Shown: one piece after another, positions 1 through 11,336 of the stretch
How the letters are laid out: every line of letters begins with the position of its first letter
Numbering within the stretch: position 1 is the stretch's first letter
NCBI GenBank assembly: GCA_900618425.1
Contig: UZAN01040039.1
Coordinates: 7,721 to 71,720, forward strand
Length of the DNA: 64,000 nt
Reading direction: 5' to 3'
From: Echinostoma caproni
Lineage: Eukaryota > Platyhelminthes > Trematoda > Plagiorchiida > Echinostomatidae
Translations under genes and position numbers: made by a program
Notes under the pieces: generated by a model
The model's input: the letters and a program-made list of their open reading frames with translations, nothing else
The model's database searches: none
Told to the model about the DNA's origin: nothing

Positions 1-40
<40 letters not shown>
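1..40. repeat. (AT)20 microsatellite at window edge
   Basis: Uninterrupted AT dinucleotide repeat that starts at the first base, so its true length is not visible here. Confidence 0.97.
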
Positions 41-43
<3 letters not shown>

Positions 44-184
44 AAAAACAAAAAGTACAAATGGGATCGATAAAACCAATCTGTATTGTATCTTGATTTG
101 ACATATATTAATGGAATGTGAGTACAGGCGTAACTCCGAAGGGGCACTATGGCAACCCTTCATCGGTCAAAGGATAAGGTGTGA

Positions 185-399
185 CTAGCTAGTAGGTTTC
201 AAGTATGACTCATCAATCAGTTGAATCCGACTCGGCCTTCGTTTTATCTGAGACTTGGGAGAATACACGGCAACAAAAGCTTCGTATGCACTCGAGTTTC
301 GCGATTTCTTCATTTCTGAATGTAACACAGTAACTATTTGGGGGTATCCGTGTCGAAGATTGTCGTAACAAGCCCAGATACAAAACATCAACTTGACAG
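185..399 (-). CDS. Possible terminal exon, unrecognised protein
   Basis: Read on the minus strand, a long pyrimidine tract (about 430-402) ends in ACAG at 400. From there a frame stays open for about 70 codons to a TAG at 185-187. The peptide is basic and polar (contains HSEMKKSRNSSAYEAF and ends ESYLKPTS). I recognise no domain. If real it would be a last exon, entered with two leading bases before the first full codon. No AATAAA is seen just downstream. The open length alone is within chance, so support is only the good acceptor context. Confidence 0.22.
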
Positions 400-2198
400 C
401 TGTCGTAGAAAAGAGAAAATAATCGAAAATGTAAAGCTTTATTGCTACAACAGTATCATACCCTACTCGAGATCAGGGTGAATTCATCAGGTTGATCTGA
501 GCTCAACCAGCTATGCCACGATGTAACCTTGAAACGCTTTTTGGACACCTACGAAACGATCCTTCTCTCATTCGACCTTGAACGAGTGAGTATGCCTGTG
601 TCAAAAATCCGACGTCGAGAAGTTGAAGATTTTACATTTGAACCATGTCGCACGCTCGTAGGTTCTTCGAAGTTAGATAACCAACTCAAAATCAACCAAA
701 CCAAATAGCGGAGACTTCCGAATAATGAATGAGAGGTCGAACAGAAGCGTATTATCAAATGGCACACTATGTATACAAGATAGCAAAACAGTGCAGCTCA
801 TCAATTCCCACGGCGTTGTGATGTATTAAACGGACACACCGTAATCGCAGAAGAAAGTGAATAGGCCAGCCTCAAAAACTATCGAAGAGACACGTTTTTC
901 TTCCAAGTTCAGGAGTCTAACACTAATTTTAAACTTCTTGGTTAAATATTTCAAACTGGACAATAAAATGGGCTCTGGTGAATGTAATGGATCTATAAAT
1001 TCGTAATATTGATGCGACCCAACCTGGTCGAACCACCGTGTTTTCCAACTTTTCAGTTCACGATTTATTTAATCTGTACACGAAGAAACTCACTATAAGA
1101 TTGAAACCGCCATTACTATTATGTGATGACCTTGAAGCTGTCCTAAAATGAGTCTGTCTATATAGAGTATGAAATGTTCCAAAATCTCGCATAGTGTATG
1201 CCCAAAATGTGCATGGAGTTTCGAAACAGACGAGCGGCTTTGTGCAATACTGTTGTGTTTTATGCACGTTGAATCCTAGAGATAATCATACTTTCACTAG
1301 CATTTTCCACTATCGATCATATTTCCCATGTACTAAAAGCGAGGTCACAGAAATTTCGTCTTTAGCATTTCACTAGACTATTGTTTGACCACCCAATAAC
1401 GATTACTGTGTTAGATACATGAAGGTAGGTATGGGTGAAAACCTAGGATCGGAGTGACGAAAATTTCGTCGTGGTGGGAAGATCAGCTGCTGAATTATCC
1501 TGAGCTCGTCACAGTGCATTTACTTAATAGATTGTCAAAGTTTGGTGTAGTTTGCATTGGACAATCGAATTTCGCTTATCAGTTTGCTTTTCCCTGTGAT
1601 GGGAGGGGAAGGAGTGGTTAAAATAACGACTAAATTTGTGTTTGCGATTGGGTGGATCCTGCTTAGTGTAATTCAGTCCTATTCCTGGAACAGCTTTTGT
1701 TGTATTTGTATATCCTGATTACATATATATTTATATGTCCCGATTAGTAATAAAACACAAGTCACTGGACGTTTGGATTGTAATTCTGTCGAATCGATTT
1801 GCAATTATCCTGACAGCATTCTGATTGGGAGCCGAATCCCTCAGTCAGCGATCTACATAATCACCCGGTCATTGCCTTAAGCTAGTGGATCACGAACCAA
1901 ACGCGATTTTGGTAATTCTGAAAGTCAGACGAAATGTATTGATCACATGGGAAATATTGATCCTCTTAGGAGTAATTCCCACACCAGAAAACCGATACAC
2001 AAACCCCTGTATATGAGAATCTGTATGGAATTAAAAAGACCAAATTTAATTTAATTTATCCATATTTCACTGGCTTTGTCTAATTATCTCAGTTTTGCGT
2101 GCACTGACGAGGCAAACAAATGAGCAACAAGATGGCGGAAGCAATTCAAAATCGATAGTCAATGAGAATCGTTCAATTGGTCATTCCGCTCAATGCAG
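400..2198. other. No recognisable gene
   Basis: Only short ORFs in conflicting frames. A minus-strand frame (549-767) and a plus-strand frame (1194-1376) are open but have no convincing splice pair or domain. Confidence 0.5.
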
Positions 2199-2456
2199 CG
2201 AACTGATGTACCATGCTTTGTTCACTCGGTGACCAGAGCCACGTCATTTACATCGAAAATCAAAGCTGATGTCAGCCTAACCAATTGGTTTTTCACAAAT
2301 AAAATGAATTATTTCAAGAGTGAATTTGTTTCTTTTAATCAATCAACGATTGCAAAGTTAGGATTCCGAGTGTTTCTGTTCGAACACTCAGTTCCATTGA
2401 TTGTGTACGCCAAGTGGCGTTCCGAGTGTAGCCTGCGCCGAGGAATATTTGACAGC
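2199..2456 (+). CDS. Possible internal exon, unrecognised protein
   Basis: An acceptor (ending AATGCAG at 2198) opens an 86-codon frame that starts exactly at a codon boundary. A GTAATT donor at 2457 would end it after one base of a codon. The next candidate exon at 3660 begins with two spare bases in the matching phase, so the two could splice in frame. The peptide includes GFRVFLFEHSVPLIVYAKWR and several cysteines, suggesting an extracellular or membrane protein, but I recognise no family. Without splicing the frame continues to a TGA at 2505-2507. The proposed intron (2457-3659) would contain the whole 2583-3402 foldback element. Confidence 0.25.
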
Positions 2457-2582
2457 GGTAATTATTCTCTGGTTGCTTGGGACATATTGCACTGCAGTCT
2501 GGTTTGAACCCGAAAAAGTGCGTTAAAGGTGTCAGTTCAGTAGTTGAATAGAACAGCGAAAAGTAGGTTTGCACAAGGTATT

Positions 2583-3402
2583 CTATACCTTTTTCATGTC
2601 AAGTTGTCCCAGTATCATATCATGCTGTCCGGGAATCATTTCAAACTGTCCCCGGTCATTTCAAGCTGTCACATTGACCTCACCGGTGCTGAGAAGCCTC
2701 CAAGCGCGTTCCGGATGACTACCACGCAACTCCCATTTCTCTACCTCCCGTTAAAGTGTGGAGGTCGGTTGTGGGATGGGCTTCGGTCAGTCACGCCATT
2801 TTTACAGTCGTGAGTCTCAGGCAGGCCCAGTGAACTTTGACTGTGCAGCAGGAGTGCCATCAGCACTCGGATGGACTGGGCGTAACAACAAGAGCATTAC
2901 AAAACGTACAAGTCGGTAATCAGCCAGTATCGTGTTGGAGTGAGGGATTCTAAGTGCCACAGATCGCGGAATGTGATCAGATGACAGAAAGGGTAAGAAG
3001 GAATGTACTTGTTTGAGGTAACGGATGAGAGGGACGAGACGGTGGAGCAATCGCACTGTATTGGCTCAAGCGTTGATCGCGCATGATTCACTGGTATCAG
3101 CGGGGGGGGGGACAAACACACAATACACATACAGAGGCGTACGCGTACTAGCACGATAAACGATCGATATGTATTTCATGGGAATTGAGGCGTGACTGAC
3201 CGAAGCCCATCCCACAACCGACCTCCACACTTTAACGGGAGGTAGAGAAATGGGAGTTGCGTGGTAGTCATCCGGAACGCGCTTGGAGGCTTCTCAGCAC
3301 CGGTGAGGTCAATGTGACAGCTTGAAATGACCGGGGACAGTTTGAAATGATTCCCGGACAGCATGATATGATACTGGGACAACTTGCCATGAAAAGATAT
3401 AG
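2583..3402. mobile_element. Foldback element with 21-bp sub-repeats (copy 1)
   Basis: Two inverted arms, 2583-2797 and 3189-3402 (about 215 bp each), match almost perfectly. Differences are confined to the outermost 20 bp or so. They flank a 391-bp unique centre. The outer third of each arm contains four degenerate tandem units of 20-21 bp, each with a TGTCC-like core (for example GCTGTCCGGGAATCATT). The outer ends read CTATAYCTTTTT. No transposase ORF is visible, so this is a non-autonomous foldback or MITE-like element. The near identity of the arms suggests a young insertion or arm-to-arm conversion. The centre is GC-richer than its surroundings and carries a G10 run at 3102-3111. No clear target-site duplication was found. 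Confidence 0.82.
3102..3111. repeat. G10 homopolymer
   Basis: Ten consecutive G's inside the centre of the first foldback element. Confidence 0.95.
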
Positions 3403-3659
3403 ATCTTTTGTTGTATCTTCATGATGGCATACCGCACTGTAATTGACAAATAATGTATGCTCATTTAGTACAGAAACTAATAAAGGTAGGTTAGATGAAA
3501 CTGCATTTGGCTTCCCTATCCGTATCTGTTACGGGGAAACAAGGCCTTCATTTACGCTATTCGCTACAGTCTGGAAGGCTATGATTTGTTTGGGTCTTCT
3601 TTCTACATACCAACTCAACAAATAGCTCCACTAAATGTGAAGAATACTGTATTCCCCAG

Positions 3660-3928
3660 GCAGTCTGTGTACGGCCACGACCCACTTCCTGAAGTTTTTT
3701 GTGTTATTAATAAACGAAAAGGATGTAGAAACATTGGTTTATTACGCAGAACCGGATGACCATGGTAACTTTTTTTCGGAGGTAAGTGCAGTAAAGGGAC
3801 AGGAGATAACAGATGAAAAAGAAGTGAGACTGGTTCTCGGTCAGCGAATTAGGTTTGCACTAGCCCCAGATATGGTGTACAATGCCAGCGTAATGAAAAG
3901 GTTGTCTGACTTCCATTTAACAATCTGA
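3660..3928 (+). CDS. Possible exon, internal or terminal, unrecognised
   Basis: After a TATTCCCCAG acceptor (ending 3659) a frame is open for 88 codons to a stop at 3926-3928. A consensus donor, GAG followed by GTAAGTG, lies at 3782 exactly after codon 40. The segment could therefore be a 122-nt internal exon (3660-3781) or a last exon. The peptide contains NEKDVETLVYYAEPDDHGNF and is acidic. No family recognised. The entry phase matches the candidate exon at 2199-2456. If terminal, it would converge tail-to-tail with the minus-strand candidate at 4070-4490. Confidence 0.28.
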
Positions 3929-3983
3929 AGACATAAAATGGGATTAGAAAAAGGAAAGTTTCACCAATAGTTTGTCTACAGTA

Positions 3984-4000
3984 CTCCCGACAGTCGGGAG
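3984..4000. repeat. Small palindrome
   Basis: 8-bp arms CTCCCGAC and GTCGGGAG around one base. It lies between the 3' ends of two convergent exon candidates and next to a minus-strand AATAAA at 4017-4022. It could form a short hairpin; function unknown. Confidence 0.6.
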
Positions 4001-4016
4001 ACATGGATAACGGGGT

Positions 4017-4022
4017 TTATTA
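4017..4022 (-). terminator. Candidate poly(A) signal AATAAA
   Basis: AATAAA on the minus strand about 48 nt downstream of the stop of the 4070-4490 candidate exon, a normal spacing for a polyadenylation signal. The hexamer is common in AT-rich DNA, so this is only supportive. Confidence 0.3.
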
Positions 4023-4069
4023 TGGAGAATGAACATGTAATGCCGATTGTGCTCTGTCAGATCAATTTT

Positions 4070-4490
4070 CTAGGGAAGTGTGCGAACCTCCACGTTTTCA
4101 CCACGTTTAACTATTTCGGTCGTGAATATGTCTAAGTAGCATTCGTCCAAAGAACCAAATGTGACTCCTGCAATAGAATCATGCACGAATTCGATCATTA
4201 TGAGCCCGCTGTGACCCAATGATTGGATATCACCAGCATGAAAAAAATGAGCTAAGATGCTGAGCTACTTGGATAAAACCTCGATCAGCTAAGCTTTCAG
4301 ATAAAGCAGACGCGTGATGTCCGCATCTAGAATACCCATACTGTGGGGCGTTGGCAAAAAATCTCACACTTTGTGAGCCAGCAGAATGACATCCAAGACT
4401 AACGTGATTCGAACGTTCCGCCGAGATACTTTCAAGATTGAATCCAGTATGGGTTCGATCAACCAACTTGATCTGGTTGTCGATATCCGA
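4070..4490 (-). pseudogene. Possible terminal exon with frameshift in a T7 run
   Basis: Minus strand. A very pyrimidine-rich tract (about 4516-4495) ends in TTAG, then a frame opens at 4490 and runs about 82 codons. The frame breaks at a run of seven T's (plus-strand A's at 4241-4247). One T fewer would lead into a second open frame of about 57 codons ending in TAG at 4070-4072, with AATAAA 48 nt further on. The two halves are of similar composition: the first has a His/Ser/Ala-rich stretch, the second ends GENVEVRTLP. No family recognised. It could be an assembly error in a homopolymer, a decayed exon, or chance. Confidence 0.27.
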
Positions 4491-4499
4491 CTAACTCAG

Positions 4500-4705
4500 A
4501 AGGAAAAAGGAAGCTGGACCCCAGGCTGATGCCGTTCATTCGGCTCAACCCAAAGGTGAGTTGAAAACCGAACTGACCTACCTATACTTAGCTTTCTGAT
4601 TGCTTATCGGTGACCTTAAAGATGAGCTCGAAAGTTCAACATTCTTGGGAAACTGGGAAACCTAGAATTAATCAGGCTGGTGGTACGTTAGAAGCGCCTT
4701 TTGGT
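4500..4705 (+). other. Competing plus-strand splice-site cluster
   Basis: Opposite the acceptor of the minus-strand candidate lie plus-strand signals. A frame from 4500 ends at AAAG followed by GTGAGT (4556). A 36-nt intron would end in ACTTAG (4591). The open frame then continues to a GTGAGA donor at 4706. Tiny introns of this size are known in flatworms. Only one strand is likely to be right; the minus-strand reading has longer frames. Confidence 0.15.
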
Positions 4706-5891
4706 GAGAGCAAATAAAAGCTGAAATTTGATAAGAATAATCACAAAATGAAGAGAAATGTCTTCCTATTCACAGAATAAATGGTTTGTGCGATCAACCT
4801 TTTTTTATCTTTATTTGCTCCATAAGAGAAGATTTTTTCCGAAAATCAATCACAGGTCTTAATCTTCTCAAAGAAACACAAATCAGTCTGGTGATGAACC
4901 GTTACAGCGGGGTAAAACAAGCGAAGGCGATGGCTAGTTTTAAGATTTGAGAATTCGGAGAGAGAACGTTTGGAAGGCAACTGGGTTCCTCATATAAACA
5001 TTGTCCAACCCGATTGGGTTCAGCTTAGGTTTCTTTTTCGTAAACGAATCTCCGCCGGGAGGCCTCTTACGCTATTGCACAGTGTTCGCTCTACTAGCTG
5101 GGCTGCCCAGCAATGCTGACATACTGATCTTTTCATATCGGGCAGCTCACTTACTCATTGGGACATATCGAGTAGGGCAGACTGTTGCGGCTGCTTTTTT
5201 TCTTGAAATCACTGGAATCCATCAGTTGAACTTTACGGCTGACTTAGCTGTTACAACTTGAAAAGTTTAACTGCGAAATACGGTGATAGTCACGCCGCGT
5301 TTCAAACGGTCACTGGATACTTTGAGTGAATGCATAGGTAATGCATTGATAATACAGTTGTGAACAACACAATATTTTATCGAGCTGTATTACTGCTGAA
5401 CAGCCCTTCCAAACGATACCTGGATAGGTTATCGAAAAATAATCTAGCTTGTTTCAACTTTTCAAGGAAACGCAAGCATTCCACAATAATCATATGTAAA
5501 TTGGTTACTTTCTAAGGGGTGACACATTTTGGTTGCAAATTTTCGCACTCAGCTCAACTCGAGGTCACCATTATGTTTGCCAATTAAAATCAGTTAGTCT
5601 GTCACTACAATTTATCTGACTTGCTTGCTGCAGTGGGAGAACATGTAGTGGTCTTCCGTGCAGAGATCAGCGGGAGTGAGTCCGCGAGTGCCAGCGATGA
5701 GGAAAAAAGTGGAATGACAGGTCCATTATCAGTTCGATTGTTTCACAAATCATGAAACCAAACCACACGAGGAATGAGATTAGACTATTCCACGTCTTCT
5801 GTTTGGATCTCAACTGTTGTTCTGTGAGGGTGAGAGGTCACAAAAGAAGTGACTAGAATCCTTTTCACGCAATACTTCAAACATCATCTCA

Positions 5892-6088
5892 GGGTGGAGT
5901 CAAGCAGACATATATGTTTTCCTGTTGGCCCAGAATGGGTTTCTCTCGATCGGTCATCATTTCTTCAAGATGGCTTAAGACTAAATTCAGCAGTTGTTCG
6001 ACTGTTCTGGGCTGCCTCTCTGATTTTGCAACACAATATAACAGATACAACACCAGTGATTAAAATCTCTTCACCAAGGCCCATATAA
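5892..6088 (+). CDS. Possible terminal exon, unrecognised
   Basis: An acceptor, CATCATCTCAG (ending 5891), opens a frame with one leading base that stays open for about 64 codons to a TAA at 6086-6088. The peptide contains VGPEWVSLDRSSFLQDG followed by a hydrophobic stretch (VVRLFWAASLIL). No family recognised. An upstream open frame at 5001-5261 is also hydrophobic and could be related or chance. Confidence 0.18.
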
Positions 6089-7779
6089 TCTACTTATTCG
6101 AATGTGGATTCAAAGTCAACTCCATCGGCAGAACGGAGAAACGGTAACGTAACTGTGCATATCACGAAGTGGGTTCAGAGCATAATTAGCACCATATTTG
6201 TTACGCAATCACAGGCAAACACGAATCATACGCCAGAAGATCGTGATTTCTGAAAACCGAAGGGTCAACAATAATCAGTTGATGGAAACCCATCTTGTGC
6301 CAACAAAAAGACCCTCATGTGACCCGGGTGACATTGTCAAACTGTTTCCTCGCCGTCCGTGTATGACCTAGTGTTCTCTGATATACTGCAAATGATATCA
6401 GAAATCCTGGAATAAGTGCATCGGTATGCAATAACTGATTTCACTTTTACACACAGAAAGCGGTTGGTCAAGGTTGTAAGGCAAATAATCAGCTGGTATC
6501 TCTTTGTATGCGTGCATGCATGCATAAATGTATACGGCTTTCGCGTACTAACCTATTCGAACAAGATCGTTAGATTTTTATAAATGAGTCAATCATATTA
6601 CTGTCTCTAATCCATTCAGTAAATTATCATATTTCGAGAGGAATTATTGGGTCGTGCCTTATACTTCAGGTGATCACGTTTCAACTCGTATCTTGATTTG
6701 TGTATACAGGTGTATGAGTGTGCCACACATCTGACTGTGAAGTTCTCTACTCGGTCACGTGATCAAATGGACCATGTACCCACTAAGTAAATGTTTGGTC
6801 ACACATGACCTAAGTGGATGAACCAAACTTAGTTGTGAGCAACTTGTGACTTCATCTTTTCTTTCACAGGATTTACCCAGGATGGAAGACCACTTCCAAT
6901 TTCCATTAGTAACATTGTTATTTTACAGAAATTCTAAGGGGTGCATAGTTAAGACATTATTCTCAAGGACCCCTGTTGTTTCCTAACCAAATACAATCTG
7001 TTAATCTGTTCATCAATCTGAAAATCAATTGGGACAATAAAATGAAGTGAGAACAGTTTACCCGAATTTGACCACTATGATTAATTTCACCTCCCTGAAC
7101 CAGTAGCAGTTTGAGCTTCTTGTTTCATTAGTTATCTAATCTATACTCAACTTCAATTCAGCCGGTTACTTTGAAAGCGCCAGCTCGGTTTATGTAAATT
7201 GTGACTTTTAGAGAGAGTTTAGTGCACGAGACTCCCACTGAGTCAATCGGATTTCATTTTATGGATGGGCCTCTAATTATTTTATAACCACAATAGAAAT
7301 ACAAGCAACGGTGTGCTGGGGCATGTTTACCGGGTGCTCCCTGAGAGCTTATTCAGGGCTCCGTGTATTTCATTTATAACCGTTGGATTAGGTAGTGGTT
7401 TTCGCCTAGCCACTAAAAGCAGCTGTATTCTCGTGCCGTGAGGCTAAGACCTTGATTACATTCAAACTGTTCTATTGTTCCGATTGGGCAATATATCCGG
7501 TGATGCATGCCCTATCCTCTTGGAACCCCTGGAAGATTTGCGTAAATTACCGCGAACAAAGCGGTGAATAACGTCCCAAGAGACAGAACAGCCTACCAGC
7601 TCAGACACGCTGTTCCTATGACATACCACGTAAGCCCCCGATTTAGTGTTCCGTGTTTGTTGTTTTTACATTGTGCGAATAAATTCACTTGAAGTCCATT
7701 AGTTGTTTCATTGCTCCCGAATAGCAATTAACAAATGAAGCTCGCACTCCATTCATGATGAACATCTTTGTTGTTGCAG
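6089..7779. other. No recognisable gene
   Basis: AT-rich, ORF-poor DNA. The 7380-7700 stretch is somewhat more GC-rich and ends near an AATAAA (about 7678-7683), which could be the end of an old retroelement, but I cannot identify it. Confidence 0.4.
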
Positions 7780-7843
7780 AGCAATCTATATAGCTAAGTA
7801 TGATACCACAGGAGATGCAATACTATATCAGTACATTTTCAAC
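7780..7843 (+). CDS. Possible 64-nt internal exon
   Basis: Strong signals on both sides: a pyrimidine-rich acceptor TTTGTTGTTGCAG ending at 7779 and a consensus donor GTAAGT at 7844. One frame is open throughout (one leading base, then 21 codons, including YDTTGDAILYQYIF) and ends at a codon boundary. Too short to assign a family. Confidence 0.28.
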
Positions 7844-10800
7844 GTAAGTTCCATATAATCTACTAAGACAATACAGAATTGGAACAATGATCTGACCATG
7901 GACTGCATAAAAAATGGAATATGCGAACAAAGAATCCTTGAGATTCAAATAAGAAATTCGTGGAGATCCGCTCATATTGTTTGCATTCCTTGTTTAACTT
8001 CAACCTCGGTCTGCGTAATAGTGAACATTGTGCACTCGGAAAGTGCACGTTTCTTTTGGGAGAACTTCGTGGCATGTGAATTTGTTGTTTGTTCATACTT
8101 GGTGGAAATCCCAACGTTTCGTGTGGAATTCGGTTATTAGGTAGAACAGATATGGACCTCAGAAATGAATGGTAAGGAAAAATTTTAAACTTAAAACTGA
8201 TCGAGAGTTTCAGCTAATTGAATAACTAAGGAAACTGAGATAATCGACAATAACAGGAAGCGTATAAAAATCCATCCATCCATCCATAATGTCAACGAAT
8301 AATCCGTTCCAACATTAAATCTTCCCTTGAAGCACGACAGTTCCAATTGCATTCGCAATTGGTTACCGAAACTGGCGACATCAAAAAACAGGAAGAAGAT
8401 CGCAAACTCAGTAACCAGTTCAATGGAAGGAATAAATTACACAAAGAAAGATCATTGGCTTCGGACGTGCGTACTATCAAATTAGCAGTCACATTTTTAC
8501 TGGCACAATACTTTTCATCAGGTCAAAAAAAATCTCAATCATTCCGATTACTCGTTTCGCATTGGCTGTCAGGGAACGATGAAAATTGAATCTCTCGATG
8601 GCGTTGGTTCATCACAGCCCAATTATTTTGCACACCTAGAACCATTTTGTAATGAGGCTCCAATCCGGATTAAATCCAGTTTATGCCACCTGCCGTTCAA
8701 CTTTGTATCACGAAATGTGTACCACTAACTATGGACGTATATTTTGTAGGTATCTTGCGACAAGTATTCAATATTCCGGTTGCCCTCTCAGCTAGATAAC
8801 GCAGCTATTACCAGGGCTACATAGCCATTGCGGACTTTAGGAGAGATGTGATCACCACAGACTGCTAATCAAATGAAACACACTGGGTTCGCCGATTCCC
8901 CCCTGTTTAGACTCATTTATTGAATTCTCGCCTATCGTGAAGATTTATCTATAGAGTGAATATCTTTCTTTTGTAACAAAATGAGCACTAATTTCAAAGT
9001 AAAGATAACTCAAATAAAATAGTGACTCACTACTGACGCAGCTCTGTAAAAACGTTAATTTCGTGAAGATAGAACCCCGTTAAAAGCATGAATGTTCAAC
9101 GGACGAATTTACTATCAGGGTAACCAATAATCAAACAACCTTGCACTTTGCAAAAAGGTATCCCTTAGCTAAATTCGCCAGTGAACAGCAGAGAGATCAA
9201 GCAATTTGTCGTGAATAGCACCTTCTGAATGTCTTAATCTCAACCGAAAGATCACAGATCGAATACAGCTTGGATGAAGTACATTGACAATGATTTGTGG
9301 GTCCCTATGACCCCTGAACAGGGTAAGTCTTGAATGGAAGCTGAGTTAGTGAGTCATACGGTGCATAGATGACGTTTGTTTCATTATTGTGACGAGAGCA
9401 GAAAAGTGGGTGAGGTGATTATAAATCGCGTACAAGCAAACTGCAAAGCATGAATCGGTCAAAGAGAAGCTACATATTGGATGCACATTCTCCACCGAGC
9501 ATCTTTTGTGGTGTTCCTGCAACAGATAACTTGAGTCGTTCCGAATGCTGTGAAAAAAACTATTGGCCCTGAATGAAAATGTTCATCGATAATGCAACAT
9601 GTCAAATCGGACAGAGAAATCTGACTGCCTTGTGCTAATATTTCAAACACGATAAGATAAAAAAGAATGACATTTCGTCTGGAGACCCGAGGAGATTACT
9701 GGAGAGCCATACAATAGATTCGGTATGATGCTGAAATATTCGAAACACATGAGTAAATGTACGGGTTCATGAAAGGATTTTAGCTGTGAGACATAGGACA
9801 AGAGAACTCTTATCCTTTGGTTTGACTGTTGTACTCGTCTGTTCACCAATGCGTAGCTATGAACAGCTGGGTCCTATTCAGAGTAGTCGCGGTTTTTTGG
9901 TAACTATCTTTGCATGCACAATAATGCACTAAATGATTAACGTAACATGATTGACCATTCTGTAATTGAAACAATTATGATATTTGTCACTTTAGTCAGG
10001 GATTACTTCAAGGATGGGAGTGGTGAATGGGTGGGAAATAAGAAACAGAATGACCCAGTTAAAATGAATTTTTCGAAAATAGGATCAATGGATCGCATGG
10101 CATCGAGATCTTTTGTCCTAGTTACGACTGTACCCCAGTGAATGGAACAGACGACTCCATGCACACCAGTTATCTCGCTGGCACAATAAAAATTCCCAAC
10201 CAGTCTGCATCCAGCCATACATTTGCCATAAATTTTGTTCACTTCCCAGGACCATCGGATTGTGTCGGTTGGATCCATTGTTCATTGACCGGGAATGTCT
10301 AACTACCGGATTAATCTACCAACCTGGGCACTGCAGTCCTCAAAACGAGCGAGCGGGAGGCGCTGCACGGCCCCTGAGGATTACTTGCATGATACAGTTG
10401 CTGTGTGCCGCGGTGGTGATCATCTTGACAACATCAAGGCCAATGCCAGGGCTTGTCTCCTTCACCTTGTGGTGTTTACGCGTATGACTCATTGGTAGTT
10501 TAGTCAACACAACAATCCAGAGTGTGTCACCATGCTTATGTATCCACACCAGAGCCCGCACGCGACACAGAGAAAGCGAAAATGTTCGGGAAAATCACTG
10601 CATGATTCACATGAGCGAGGAATGATATTTCCGCAGTCTGGTTAGTCATCACGATTCGACGCATTGGTACATCAGCCTCAGTATCTAAATGGGGGTATAA
10701 GCCAAGTGCGATAGATGCAAACGATCTGTGGCAGCAATATAGCACTTGGAGAAAAAAAACGAATTGTGCTTACTTTGGTCAGCTTGCACTGGCATGCAAC

Positions 10801-11224
10801 TGAGGTTAGCAACCATTAATTGGAAAGCATTGAGGAACATAAGCGATTCAATATCGCAATATCAGTTCGTCAGTAAACACATGATTTGCCCAGATTTATC
10901 AGCTTTCATAACTTTCTTCTAATAGCACCAATTCACGCAAATGGGTTGTGTTAGAAAAGCGTGATAACTGAGAAATTAGTCGAAATTAGGATCATACAGC
11001 CGGAGTTGTCCAGGCAATATAATCTGGTACAAGCGTTGTTGTTGTCGTTACCAGGGCTGCAAAACACATTTATCTTGTGTTCTCCAGTTACATCCTCCTC
11101 GTTCTGCATTCCTTCCTATAACTGGCCTATTTGGTCACATTTTGATGCATGTATTTACTCATTTGTCGTGAGAACATCACTGATACTATGAACTGGTTCG
11201 CTCTTTTTTGCATTTTTTGTACAG
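7844..11224. other. No recognisable gene or repeat
   Basis: Includes a short CATC tetranucleotide run near 8271-8288. Several ORFs under 95 codons on both strands (for example 10003-10278 and 10340-10745, minus strand) are not distinguishable from chance. Confidence 0.45.
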
Positions 11225-11292
11225 GTGTCGATAGAAGTCGTGCGACACCTTAATTTCCTGAATAGTCATGAGCACGACGACCACGTTTTTTA
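11225..11292 (+). CDS. Exon-like segment, member 1 of a three-copy family
   Basis: A long T-rich tract ending GTACAG (11224) is followed by a frame open for 22 codons plus two bases, ending at a GTGAGA donor (11293). The start of the peptide, VSIEVVRHLNFL, resembles the starts of two other exon-like segments: 16389-16463 on plus and 17126-17320 on minus (both contain LTKLVQH). At the DNA level 11221-11249 agrees with 16385-16413 at about 22 of 29 positions. In all three the similarity begins at or next to the splice acceptor, which supports real or formerly real exons. Function unknown. Confidence 0.35.
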
Positions 11293-11336
11293 GTGAGATC
11301 CGTTCCATTCATAGATCTTGTGTGATTAATCAAATA

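Noticed and set aside
10003..10745. Cluster of minus-strand ORFs that might form a gene
   Set aside because: No consistent acceptor-donor phases could be found and no family is recognisable.
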